9,437 bases of DNA from JALZAA01 sp035316025. Its GTDB lineage: Bacteria > Actinomycetota > Acidimicrobiia > IMCC26256 > JACDBD01. The notes under the pieces are model-generated. The model worked only from the letters and a program-made list of their open reading frames with translations. It made no database searches and was not told the origin of the DNA. The stretch lies in contig DATFXL010000026.1 in NCBI GenBank assembly GCA_035316025.1, forward strand, positions 1 through 9,437, written 5' to 3'. The position numbers were made by a program, and so were the translations under genes. This document shows positions 1-5,817 of this stretch, one piece after another (the stretch's first letter is position 1; each line of letters opens with the position of its first letter).

Positions 1-822
1 GCGCTCCGCAAGACCCTGGATGCCATCGACCTCGGTGCCGAGCTCGGCGCCGAGGTGTACGTCATGTGGGGTGGACGCGAAGGCGTCGAGTCCGACGCCG
101 CCAAGGACGTCCCCACCGCCCTCGATTGCTACGCCGAGGCCGTCAACCTGTGCTGCGAGTACATCATCGACCGCGGTTACGAGCTCGACATCGCCATCGA
201 GCCGAAGCCCAACGAGCCCCGGGGCAATCTCTTCCTGCCGACCGTCGGCCACGCCCTCGCGTTCATCCACGAGCTCGCGCATGCCGAGATGGTGGGGCTC
301 AATCCGGAGTTCGCGCACGAGACGATGTCGGGGCTGTCGTTCCACCATGGCGTGGCGCAGGCGTTGTGGGCTGACAAGCTCTTCCACGTCGACCTGAACG
401 GTCAGGTTCCCGGGAAATACGACCAGGACTTCCGCTTCGGATCCGAGGGAATCCGCGACGCGTTCTATCTCGTGAAGTTGCTCGAGGACGCCGAGTGGGA
501 GGGGATGCGCCACTTCGACGCCCACGCGTACCGAACCGAGAGCGTCGACGGCGTCTGGGAGTTCGCCCGCGGTTGCATGCGCACGTACCTGATCCTGAAG
601 GAGAAGGCCGCGCGGTTCAGCACGGACCCCGACATCGCCGACGCGCTGCTCGAGACGCAGGTCGACGGACTCGCCGAGCGGATCCTGCCCGAGGGCTACT
701 CCTCCGAGGCCGTGGCCGGTCTGCGGGGCGAGGAGATCGACGTCGCCGCGCTCGCCGCCCGCGGGTACGGGCACGAGCGCCTCGACCAGCTCGTGACCGA
801 TCTGTTGCTGGGCACGCGCTGA
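1..822 (+). CDS. xylA: Xylose isomerase, 3' part (5' end outside window)
   Basis: Cytoplasmic enzyme that interconverts D-xylose and D-xylulose, the first step of isomerase-type xylose use. The frame is open from base 1, so the start lies upstream; 273 residues are present, against roughly 390 in actinobacterial enzymes, so about 115 N-terminal residues are missing. All seven metal ligands known from Streptomyces enzymes can be placed by motif. Numbered from the first residue in the window they are E67 with catalytic K69 (EPKPNEPRG), E103 and H106 (NPEFAHE), D131 (FHVDLNGQ), D141 and D143 (KYDQDFRFG) and D173 (HFDAHAYRT). The VMWGGREG stretch carries the active-site tryptophan. The C-terminus (ERLDQLVTDLLLGTR) is typical of the short actinobacterial class. 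xylB follows after 83 nt on the same strand, probably as an operon. The identification is firm; only the missing start is unknown. Confidence 0.97.
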   Translation, partial: ALRKTLDAIDLGAELGAEVYVMWGGREGVESDAAKDVPTALDCYAEAVNLCCEYIIDRGYELDIAIEPKPNEPRGNLFLPTVGHALAFIHELAHAEMVGLNPEFAHETMSGLSFHHGVAQALWADKLFHVDLNGQVPGKYDQDFRFGSEGIRDAFYLVKLLEDAEWEGMRHFDAHAYRTESVDGVWEFARGCMRTYLILKEKAARFSTDPDIADALLETQVDGLAERILPEGYSSEAVAGLRGEEIDVAALAARGYGHERLDQLVTDLLLGTR

Positions 823-895
823 ACGCCAGCTGAGCAGCTCCGTTCCTCGCCGACGTCCGCAAACGTGGTTCACTGTCCGGTCGCGCGCGGGGCTC

Positions 896-901
896 AGGAG
901 G
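896..901 (+). promoter_or_regulatory. Ribosome binding site of xylB
   Basis: A perfect AGGAGG ends 4 nt before GTG 906. It supports this GTG as the start, and the resulting protein begins MALVLGVDSSTQSTK, the expected N-terminus of the family. The spacer is short but the core is consensus. Confidence 0.75.
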
Positions 902-905
902 CTGC

Positions 906-2327
906 GTGGCACTCGTTCTGGGGGTCGATTCCTCCACCCAATCGACGAAGGTCGAGATCCGCGACGCCGACACCGGCGTGCTCGTCGGATCCGGCCGCTC
1001 GGCGCACCCGGAGACGTCCCCGCCCTGTAGCGAGCAGGATCCCGAGGCGTGGCGGGAAGCCCTCGTCGAAGCCCGCCGGCAGGCGGGGCGCACGCCCGGG
1101 GTCGTCGCCCTGGCGATCGCGGCCCAACAGCACGGTCTCGTCGCCCTCGACCGCGAAGGACGGGTGATCCGCCCGGCGAAGCTCTGGAACGACACGGAAT
1201 CGGCACCCGACGCGCAGTGGCTCGTCGACCAACTCGGCGGTCCCGAGGCGTGGGTGAAGGCGTGCGGCTCGGCGCCGGTGGCGTCGTTCACGATCAGCAA
1301 GCTCTCGTGGCTGCACCGCACCGAGCCGGAGAAGTTCGACCGACTCGCCCGCGTGCTCCTCCCGCACGACTGGCTCACGTTCCGGATGAGCGGCCGGTTC
1401 ACGACCGACCGGGGCGACGCATCCGGCACCGGGTACTGGTCGCCGGCCGAGGGTCGCTGGCGCCCCGACCTCCTCGACGTCGTTGACGACACCAAGGACT
1501 GGGACGCGTGCCTCCCCGAGGTCCTGGGGCCGATGGAGACGGTTCGCAAGCGCGACGGCGCCGTGATCGCGCCGGGGACGGGCGACAACATGGCTGCCGC
1601 CCTCGGCGTCGCGCTCCAGCCCGGGCAGGTCGCGATCTCCATCGGCACCTCCGGCACCGTGTACACGGTCAGCAACGCGCCCGTCACCGACCCGAAGGGC
1701 TACGTCGCCGGGTTCGCCGACGCCACCGGCCGGTTCCTGCCCCTGGTATGCACGCTCAACGCGATGCGCGTGATCGACACGTTCGCCCGATTGCTGCAGG
1801 TCGACCTGCGCACCTTCGACCGGCTCGCGCTGGCCGGCGAGCCGGGCGCGGGCGGGCTGGTGCTTCTGCCGTACCTCGACGGTGAGCGCACGCCCAACCT
1901 GCCCGGCGCATCGGGGACGATCGCGGGACTGCGGCCCGACGTGACCCTGGAGCAGATCGCGCGCGCGGCCGTCGAGGGCGTCGTCTGCGGGATGCTCGAC
2001 GCACTCGAGGCGCTGCGAGTCGGCGGTGTCACCGTGCGCCCGGCCGACGGCACGCTGCTCCTCGGTGGCGGCGCTCGCCTGCGCTCGGTGCAACGTGTGC
2101 TCGCCGACCTCACGCGCTGCTCCATCGTCGTGCCGCGCGGCGAGCCGGTCGCAACCGGCGCCTGCGTGCAAGCGGCGGCCGTGCTGCACCAGGAGGCGCC
2201 GAGCGAGGTCGCCACCGTGTGGGAGCTCGGCACGGGCCAGGCGATCGAGCCGGACCTGGGCGTCGACACCCGTCTCGTGCGCGGCGCGTACGCCGACCTG
2301 CGTGACCGGTACTACGCCACCTCATGA
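906..2327 (+). CDS. xylB: Xylulokinase
   Basis: FGGY-family sugar kinase that phosphorylates D-xylulose to D-xylulose 5-phosphate with ATP in the cytoplasm, the step after xylose isomerase. It has 473 residues, close to the usual 480. The N-terminal ATPase-fold half starts with the phosphate-binding loop DSSTQSTK (D8) and contains the substrate-contact QQHG motif and LWND. The proposed catalytic base is D227 in GTGDNMAAALG, equivalent to D233 of E. coli XylB. The C-terminal half has ISIGTSGTVY, YLDGERTP and the ATP-binding LLLGGGARL loop (GGGA at 387-390), ending with the PRGEPVATGA motif that typifies xylulokinases. It lies 83 nt behind xylA on the same strand, with no obvious terminator between them. 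No xylose repressor or transporter gene is in the window, so its control cannot be read here. Other FGGY kinases are possible on sequence alone, but the xylA neighbour settles the call. Confidence 0.96.
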   Translation: MALVLGVDSSTQSTKVEIRDADTGVLVGSGRSAHPETSPPCSEQDPEAWREALVEARRQAGRTPGVVALAIAAQQHGLVALDREGRVIRPAKLWNDTESAPDAQWLVDQLGGPEAWVKACGSAPVASFTISKLSWLHRTEPEKFDRLARVLLPHDWLTFRMSGRFTTDRGDASGTGYWSPAEGRWRPDLLDVVDDTKDWDACLPEVLGPMETVRKRDGAVIAPGTGDNMAAALGVALQPGQVAISIGTSGTVYTVSNAPVTDPKGYVAGFADATGRFLPLVCTLNAMRVIDTFARLLQVDLRTFDRLALAGEPGAGGLVLLPYLDGERTPNLPGASGTIAGLRPDVTLEQIARAAVEGVVCGMLDALEALRVGGVTVRPADGTLLLGGGARLRSVQRVLADLTRCSIVVPRGEPVATGACVQAAAVLHQEAPSEVATVWELGTGQAIEPDLGVDTRLVRGAYADLRDRYYATS

Positions 2328-2383
2328 GCTCACGGGCAGGTCGAGACACAACCGGGTCTCCCGCGTTCCGATTCGAGCGCGGC

Positions 2384-2441
2384 TATCCCCCTGAGAGTGT
2401 TGTCAATCGGCCGCAGGGCTAGGCCGGACCGTTATCCCCCT
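2384..2441 (+). repeat. Two direct copies of TATCCCCCT, 49 nt apart
   Basis: The 9-base sequence TATCCCCCT occurs at 2384-2392 and again at 2433-2441, downstream of xylB and upstream of the small membrane ORF. The second copy forms the left arm of a palindrome; the first is followed by GAGAG and lacks a right arm. The spacing is between four and five helical turns. Paired copies suggest protein binding sites, but this is inference. Confidence 0.45.
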
Positions 2442-2451
2442 CTGGGGGGAT
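2434..2451. promoter_or_regulatory. C-tract/G-tract palindrome, possible operator
   Basis: ATCCCCC (2434-2440) and GGGGGAT (2445-2451) are perfect 7-base inverted arms around a 4-base centre. The form, a C-tract facing a G-tract with A/T flanks, resembles published operators of CsoR/RcnR-family metal or persulfide sensors. No such regulator is in the window. A short RNA hairpin in the leader of the small ORF is an alternative reading, as is the tail of an xylB terminator, though no T-run follows. It ends 36 nt before the proposed ATG 2488. Confidence 0.35.
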
Positions 2452-2487
2452 GGATCGATCGTCGTGGTCTGTCAGCCTCAGGGGTTG

Positions 2488-2661
2488 ATGCGCGACTTGC
2501 GACAACGCCGCAGCGACAGCAACGACGAGGTCGTCGAAGCCGAGTTCTGGGGACGCAGCGGTGAACAGAGGGTCAAGGCGTGGATCGCCACCGGAATCGT
2601 CCTGATGGGAGCCGTTGTCGGGATCGCTGCCCTCACGTTGCTCGGTAGAAGCTTTTTCTAG
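2488..2661 (+). CDS. Possible small single-span membrane protein, 57 aa
   Basis: I do not recognise this gene. The ORF encodes 57 residues: a charged, hydrophilic first half (MRDLRQRRSDSNDEVVEAE) and one convincing membrane segment at about residues 32-53 (WIATGIVLMGAVVGIAALTLL), ending GRSFF. Third codon positions are mostly G or C, as in neighbouring genes, and the hydrophobic block ends just before the TAG, both of which favour a real gene. AGGGG at 2480-2484 lies 3 nt before ATG 2488, a weak and close ribosome binding site; GTG 2464 is an in-frame alternative that would add eight residues. It is followed by two hairpins, suggesting its own transcription unit ahead of the sensor kinase gene. 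The basic N-terminus suggests an N-inside orientation. It could still be a chance ORF. Confidence 0.45.
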   Translation: MRDLRQRRSDSNDEVVEAEFWGRSGEQRVKAWIATGIVLMGAVVGIAALTLLGRSFF

Positions 2662-2679
2662 TTTCGACAAGTCCCCCGC

Positions 2680-2710
2680 CTCCGAGGAAAACGGCAACGG
2701 ACCCTCGGAG
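2680..2710 (+). other. Hairpin just upstream of a terminator-like hairpin
   Basis: CTCCGAGG (2680-2687) and CCTCGGAG (2703-2710) are perfect 8-base inverted arms with a 15-nt loop. It sits 19 nt after the stop of the small ORF and only 7 nt before the stronger hairpin at 2718-2755. It may help terminate or stabilise the 3' end of the upstream transcript; its function is not shown. Confidence 0.4.
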
Positions 2711-2717
2711 AAGGTGG

Positions 2718-2755
2718 AGGGCGGGAGGCCAATCTCCGCCGGGGCCTCCCGCCTT
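2718..2755 (+). terminator. Strong GC-rich hairpin, probable transcription terminator
   Basis: Arms 2718-2730 (AGGGCGGGAGGCC) and 2743-2755 (GGCCTCCCGCCTT) pair over 13 positions with one G-U, the inner 11 being perfect, around a 12-nt loop. No real T-run follows, which is common for terminators in high-GC actinobacteria. It separates the small ORF and the xyl genes from the two-component operon. It could instead be a leader structure of the kinase gene, 129 nt downstream. Confidence 0.55.
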
Positions 2756-2883
2756 CCCGCGTCGGGTCGGGCTGGCCTCGGCAAGGACGTGCCCCAAGAC
2801 AACAACATGGACGTCGACAAGGTGGCGCGCACACTGCGTCGGTGCGAAGCGGTCACCGCAGCAGCTACGTTTGGGTCGGCGTG

Positions 2884-4494
2884 ATGGAAGCGGTCGGAGG
2901 CACGACCACGAACGCGCGGGGTCTCCCGAAGTGGGCGGATCCCGTCGGGCTCGCGGTTCTCGTCGGCGGTCTCTACGCGCTGGGCGCTGAGCTTCCGTTC
3001 TGGTTTCTCCGGTCACCGGCGGCAGGAGCCCCGTTCTTCCCTTCTGCGGGTGTGACGCTCGCGGCCCTGGTGCTCAGTCGGCGGCGATACTGGCCTCTGC
3101 TCCTGGCAGTGGTGGCGATCGCCGAGGTCGCGGTCGACCTTCAGCACCACCAGACCGTCCCGATGGCCCTCGGCTTCGCGGCCGCGAACGTCGTCGAGCC
3201 GTTCATCGGCGCATTGCTCCTGCGCCGTTACTTCCGGCGTGAGATGACCCAACTCGGGGCGCTCGCCTGTTTCCTTCTCTGCGCGGTCGTGCTCGGCCCG
3301 ATGGTCGGCGGCGCGATCGGCGCTTCGGTCTCGGCCCTGCACGGCACGGAGGATCCGGGCGCGTTGGTGGCACTGAAATGGTGGATCGGCGACGGCCTGG
3401 GCGTACTGGTGGTGGCCACGCCCGTGCTGGCGTGGGCCGAACGCTGGAGGCAGCGGGTCGATCCGCCGACCTCGCTTACGGAGACTGTTGTCGTGACGGC
3501 GCTCGTGGGTGCGGTGACGTTCGCGTCGATCGTGATCTGGGACGAGCCGCTCGTGTACATCGTGATCCCGCTTCTCGTCTGGGCCGCGCTGCGCGGTGGG
3601 GTCACGCTCGTGGCCACCGCCGGTCTCGCGATGGCGCTGATCATCAATTGGGCTGTTGTGACCGGACGGGCGGGTTCCATGTTCCTCTCGACCATCGACC
3701 CCGAAGCGGCGCTCCTCCTCGTGCAGCTCTTCATCGCAGTCGCACTCTTGTCGACGTTGACCCTCGCCGCTGAGGTGGCGGAGCGGATGCGAACGCAAAG
3801 GGCGCTTCGGGCAAGTGAGGGGGCTCGACTGCGCGCCGACCTCGACGTGATCGACGCGGCCGCCAAGGAACGGCAGCGCATCGCGTCGGAGGTTCACGAC
3901 ATCGTGGGCCACGCGCTGAGCGTTGTGCTCCTTCAAGCCGGTGGCGCACGCCGGATCGTCGCCGATCATCCGCAACGTGCTCGTGACCTGATGGAATCGA
4001 TCGAGTCCACAGGTCGTGACGCGTTTCGTGACCTCGATGCTGCGCTCGGTCTGGTCGACGGTTCACCGGATCCGGCGCTCGGCCGCGGGTTGGCGGACTT
4101 GGACGAGATGGTCGGCTCAGTTCGCAGTGCAGGGGTTGCGATCGACGTCACGGTGGACGGCGAACCGCGGTCGCTTCCCCGTCTGGTCGATTGGTCTGCA
4201 TTTCGGATCGTGCAGGAGGCTCTGACGAACGTCGTCAAGCACGCCGAAGGAACTCAGGCCCGGGTGTCCATTCGCTACGACCCCAAGGACTTGCGCATCG
4301 AGGTGGTCGACGGCGGACGTCTTGAGGCCACGAACGGTCGCAGCGCCGTTGCCGACGGCACCGGTGAGGGTCGGGGTCTGGTTGGCATGCGCGAGCGTGT
4401 CACCGTGCTGGGTGGACAGTTGGAGGCGGGGGTGGGACCCCACGGTGGCTTCGTGGTGCGAGCGTGCATACCGACGGAACGATCGTCAGCGTGA
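2884..4494 (+). CDS. MASE1-type membrane sensor histidine kinase (NarL/DesK class)
   Basis: Sensor kinase of 536 residues. Residues about 18-300 are a polytopic membrane domain of roughly eight to ten spans resembling MASE1: the FFPSAGVTLAALVLSRRRYWP region after the first span and the WWIGDGLGVLVVATP region are characteristic. A short linker leads to a HisKA_3 dimerisation domain with the H-box RIASEVHDIVGHALS, in which H338 is the phosphoacceptor. D339 and H343 form the DxxxQ/H motif linked to phosphatase activity in this class. The HATPase_c domain has its N-box QEALTNVVKHA (N449), D476-G478 (VVDGG) and a glycine lid at GEGRGLVGMRER. ATG 2884 is preferred because the membrane domain begins soon after it and GGGTCGG lies just upstream; GTG 2881 and GTG 2842 are in-frame alternatives. 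Its stop overlaps the start of the response regulator. The ligand is unknown. Confidence 0.93.
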   Translation: MEAVGGTTTNARGLPKWADPVGLAVLVGGLYALGAELPFWFLRSPAAGAPFFPSAGVTLAALVLSRRRYWPLLLAVVAIAEVAVDLQHHQTVPMALGFAAANVVEPFIGALLLRRYFRREMTQLGALACFLLCAVVLGPMVGGAIGASVSALHGTEDPGALVALKWWIGDGLGVLVVATPVLAWAERWRQRVDPPTSLTETVVVTALVGAVTFASIVIWDEPLVYIVIPLLVWAALRGGVTLVATAGLAMALIINWAVVTGRAGSMFLSTIDPEAALLLVQLFIAVALLSTLTLAAEVAERMRTQRALRASEGARLRADLDVIDAAAKERQRIASEVHDIVGHALSVVLLQAGGARRIVADHPQRARDLMESIESTGRDAFRDLDAALGLVDGSPDPALGRGLADLDEMVGSVRSAGVAIDVTVDGEPRSLPRLVDWSAFRIVQEALTNVVKHAEGTQARVSIRYDPKDLRIEVVDGGRLEATNGRSAVADGTGEGRGLVGMRERVTVLGGQLEAGVGPHGGFVVRACIPTERSSA

Positions 4495-5162
4495 CCATGA
4501 CGCGGGTGCTCATCGTCGACGACGACGTGCCAACCCGGATCGGCTTACGTTCGATCTTGGATGCCGACCCCCGTCTCGACGTTGTAGGCGAAGCCGCTGA
4601 TGGGCGGGAGGCGTGCAATTTGGTCGATTCGCTCGAGCCAGATGTCGTCCTCATGGACGTTCGGATGCGACCGATGGACGGCATCACCGCGACGCGCACG
4701 ATCACGAGTGACGCGCACAGACTGGATCGTCCCCGGGTGATCGTTCTCACGACATTCGACCATGACGAGTACGTGTTCGGCGCGCTCCACGCAGGAGCCA
4801 GTGGGTTCCTGCTCAAGCGCACCCCAGCCGAAGATCTCGTCGACGCGATACACATCGTCGCGGAGGGTGAGGCTCTGCTGACACCCGAATCGACGAGGCG
4901 CCTTGTAGCCGACTTCGCGATGCAAAACGACGCCCCGGCAGAGGCCCGCAACGCGATGGACTGGCTAACGACTCGCGAGCGCGAGGTGCTCGTGCTCATC
5001 GCTCATGGTCTGACGAACCGTGAGATCGCGAACTCGTTGGATGTGAGCCTCGAGACGATCAAGACGCACGTGAAACGAATCTTCACGAAGATCGGCGTAC
5101 ACGACCGCGCCCAAGCCGTGATCGCAGCCTACGAGGCCAGGCTCGTCGCGCCCGCTCCCTGA
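4491..5162 (+). CDS. NarL/LuxR-type response regulator, partner of the MASE1 kinase
   Basis: DNA-binding response regulator of 223 residues. The receiver domain (about 4-125) has the acidic cluster D10-D12 (LIVDDD), phosphoacceptor D56 (VVLMDVRM), T87/T88 (VLTTFD) and K109 (GFLLKRTP). The C-terminal LuxR-type helix-turn-helix (about 158-215) starts LTTREREVLVLIAHGLTNREIA and contains the recognition region ETIKTHVKRIFTKIGV. The chosen GTG 4491 overlaps the kinase TGA as GTGA, a usual sign of translational coupling, and GGAA at 4476-4479 is a weak ribosome binding site. ATG 4497 would remove only two residues; GTG 4464 is also in frame but overlaps the kinase more. Tight coupling means it is very probably phosphorylated by the neighbouring kinase. 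Its targets are unknown. Confidence 0.95.
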   Translation: MTMTRVLIVDDDVPTRIGLRSILDADPRLDVVGEAADGREACNLVDSLEPDVVLMDVRMRPMDGITATRTITSDAHRLDRPRVIVLTTFDHDEYVFGALHAGASGFLLKRTPAEDLVDAIHIVAEGEALLTPESTRRLVADFAMQNDAPAEARNAMDWLTTREREVLVLIAHGLTNREIANSLDVSLETIKTHVKRIFTKIGVHDRAQAVIAAYEARLVAPAP

Positions 5163-5170
5163 GGAAGCGC

Positions 5171-5186
5171 GCGGCGGAAGCGCCGC
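5171..5186. terminator. Short hairpin between convergent genes, possible terminator
   Basis: GCGGCG (5171-5176) and CGCCGC (5181-5186) form a perfect 6-bp stem with a GAAG tetraloop, followed by TGTT. It lies 8 nt after the response-regulator stop and 32 nt beyond the stop of the convergent SHOCT gene, so it could serve both directions. The stem is short, so the call is tentative. Confidence 0.4.
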
Positions 5187-5218
5187 TGTTGCCCACGCCG
5201 AAGGTGGCGCGCAATCGC

Positions 5219-5608
5219 CTAGGCGAGTGCTTTGGCCTTCAGGCGCTCGAACTCGGCCTGGTCGATCGTGCCAGCATCCAGCAGTCCTTTGGCCCGAGAG
5301 ATCTGGTCCGCAGGTCCGGTCGCGGCCGTGTCGCGGACATAGGCGTCGAACCTCTGCTGCGCGGCCACTGCCGACGCGTGAGCCCGCCGACTCATCCCGC
5401 TACCGCGCGCGATCAGGTACACGAGCATGCCGAGGAGCGGTGCAAAAAGGATGAAGAGCACCCACAAGGCCTTCGCCCAGCCCGATGTCTCGTGGTCGCG
5501 GAACAGGTCGCCGAAGATGACGATCAGAAGCCAGATGTAGATCAGAAACAGGAAGAACTCGACGAACCACAACAAGACATCGCCGTCACCGAAGTTGGCT
5601 GCCAGCAC
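5219..5608 (-). CDS. PLDc_N-SHOCT two-span membrane protein
   Basis: Small membrane protein of 129 residues. The first membrane span is at about 11-33, then a short acidic loop (GDLFRDHE), then a second span at about 44-67 (WAKALWVLFILFAPLLGMLVYLIARG). This resembles the PLDc_N domain found at the N-terminus of cardiolipin synthases but also in many small proteins without a phospholipase domain. The C-terminus (about 100-129, QISRAKGLLDAGTIDQAEFERLKAKAL) is a SHOCT domain, a short helical module thought to mediate oligomerisation or protein contacts. GTG 5608 is chosen because a perfect AGGAGG lies 8 nt before it; an upstream ATG at 5638 would put that site inside the gene. It converges on the response regulator gene and diverges from the penicillin-binding protein gene. 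There is no catalytic phospholipase motif, so an enzymatic role is unlikely; the exact function is unknown. Confidence 0.88.
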   Translation of the reverse strand: MLAANFGDGDVLLWFVEFFLFLIYIWLLIVIFGDLFRDHETSGWAKALWVLFILFAPLLGMLVYLIARGSGMSRRAHASAVAAQQRFDAYVRDTAATGPADQISRAKGLLDAGTIDQAEFERLKAKALA

Positions 5609-5616
5609 GGTCTGCA

Positions 5617-5622
5617 CCTCCT
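5617..5622 (-). promoter_or_regulatory. Ribosome binding site of the PLDc_N-SHOCT gene
   Basis: AGGAGG on the minus strand, 8 nt before GTG 5608, is ideally spaced. It decides the start in favour of GTG 5608 over the in-frame ATG at 5638. Confidence 0.8.
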
Positions 5623-5705
5623 GAGGTCGATTGACCAAGCATTGCGAACGAACATCTCTGCTTCAACAGTCGCGTGGGAGTCTTCCTCGTTTTTCCTCCT
5701 ATCGC

Positions 5706-5722
5706 TTGATCCTGGCAATCAA
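5706..5722. other. Small inverted repeat in the divergent SHOCT/dacB region
   Basis: TTGAT (5706-5710) and ATCAA (5718-5722) are inverted around a 7-base centre, in an AT-richer part of the 209-nt space between the SHOCT gene and dacB. It could be a regulator site. I could not define a convincing -35/-10 pair here for either direction. Confidence 0.2.
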
Positions 5723-5771
5723 ACTCACATCTCTCCCTGCAACAGGACGAGAACCCTTGTTGGGCGCGAGT

Positions 5772-5790
5772 GTCTCGTGCCCGTCTCGTG
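5772..5790 (+). repeat. Tandem GTCTCGTG repeats upstream of dacB
   Basis: GTCTCGTG occurs at 5772-5779 and 5783-5790, start to start 11 nt, close to one helical turn. It ends 27 nt before the dacB start. Direct repeats with this phasing are typical of sites bound side by side by a dimeric activator such as a response regulator. The adjacent CGAG just before the first copy makes a small CGAG-TGT-CTCG palindrome. No binding protein is known. Confidence 0.35.
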
Positions 5791-5817
5791 GCATGGTAAG
5801 TGGTGGGCCCAGCGGAT

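Noticed and set aside
835..905. Possible terminator or promoter between xylA and xylB
   Set aside because: Only a 4-bp AGCT stem and no -35/-10 pair could be found; an operon with a plain 83-nt gap is simpler.
894..2189. Long open frame of 431 codons on the minus strand opposite xylB
   Set aside because: It is antisense to a clearly identified xylulokinase, is rich in Arg, Ala and Gly/His as GC-rich shadows are, and shows no domain motif.
2419..2856. Minus-strand frame of 145 codons over the small ORF and the hairpins
   Set aside because: It crosses both hairpins and the C/G palindrome, has low-complexity composition and no membrane segment or motif; the + strand small ORF is the better candidate.
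3013..3975. Open frame of 320 codons on the minus strand opposite the sensor kinase
   Set aside because: It lies wholly antisense to the MASE1/HisKA_3 coding region; its His/Arg/Glu-rich composition matches no family and it is explained by codon bias of the kinase gene.
5684..5704. Second AGGAGG-like site on the minus strand (AGGAGGAAAAACGAGG) upstream of the SHOCT gene
   Set aside because: No ATG, GTG or TTG lies at a usable distance, so it does not mark another start.
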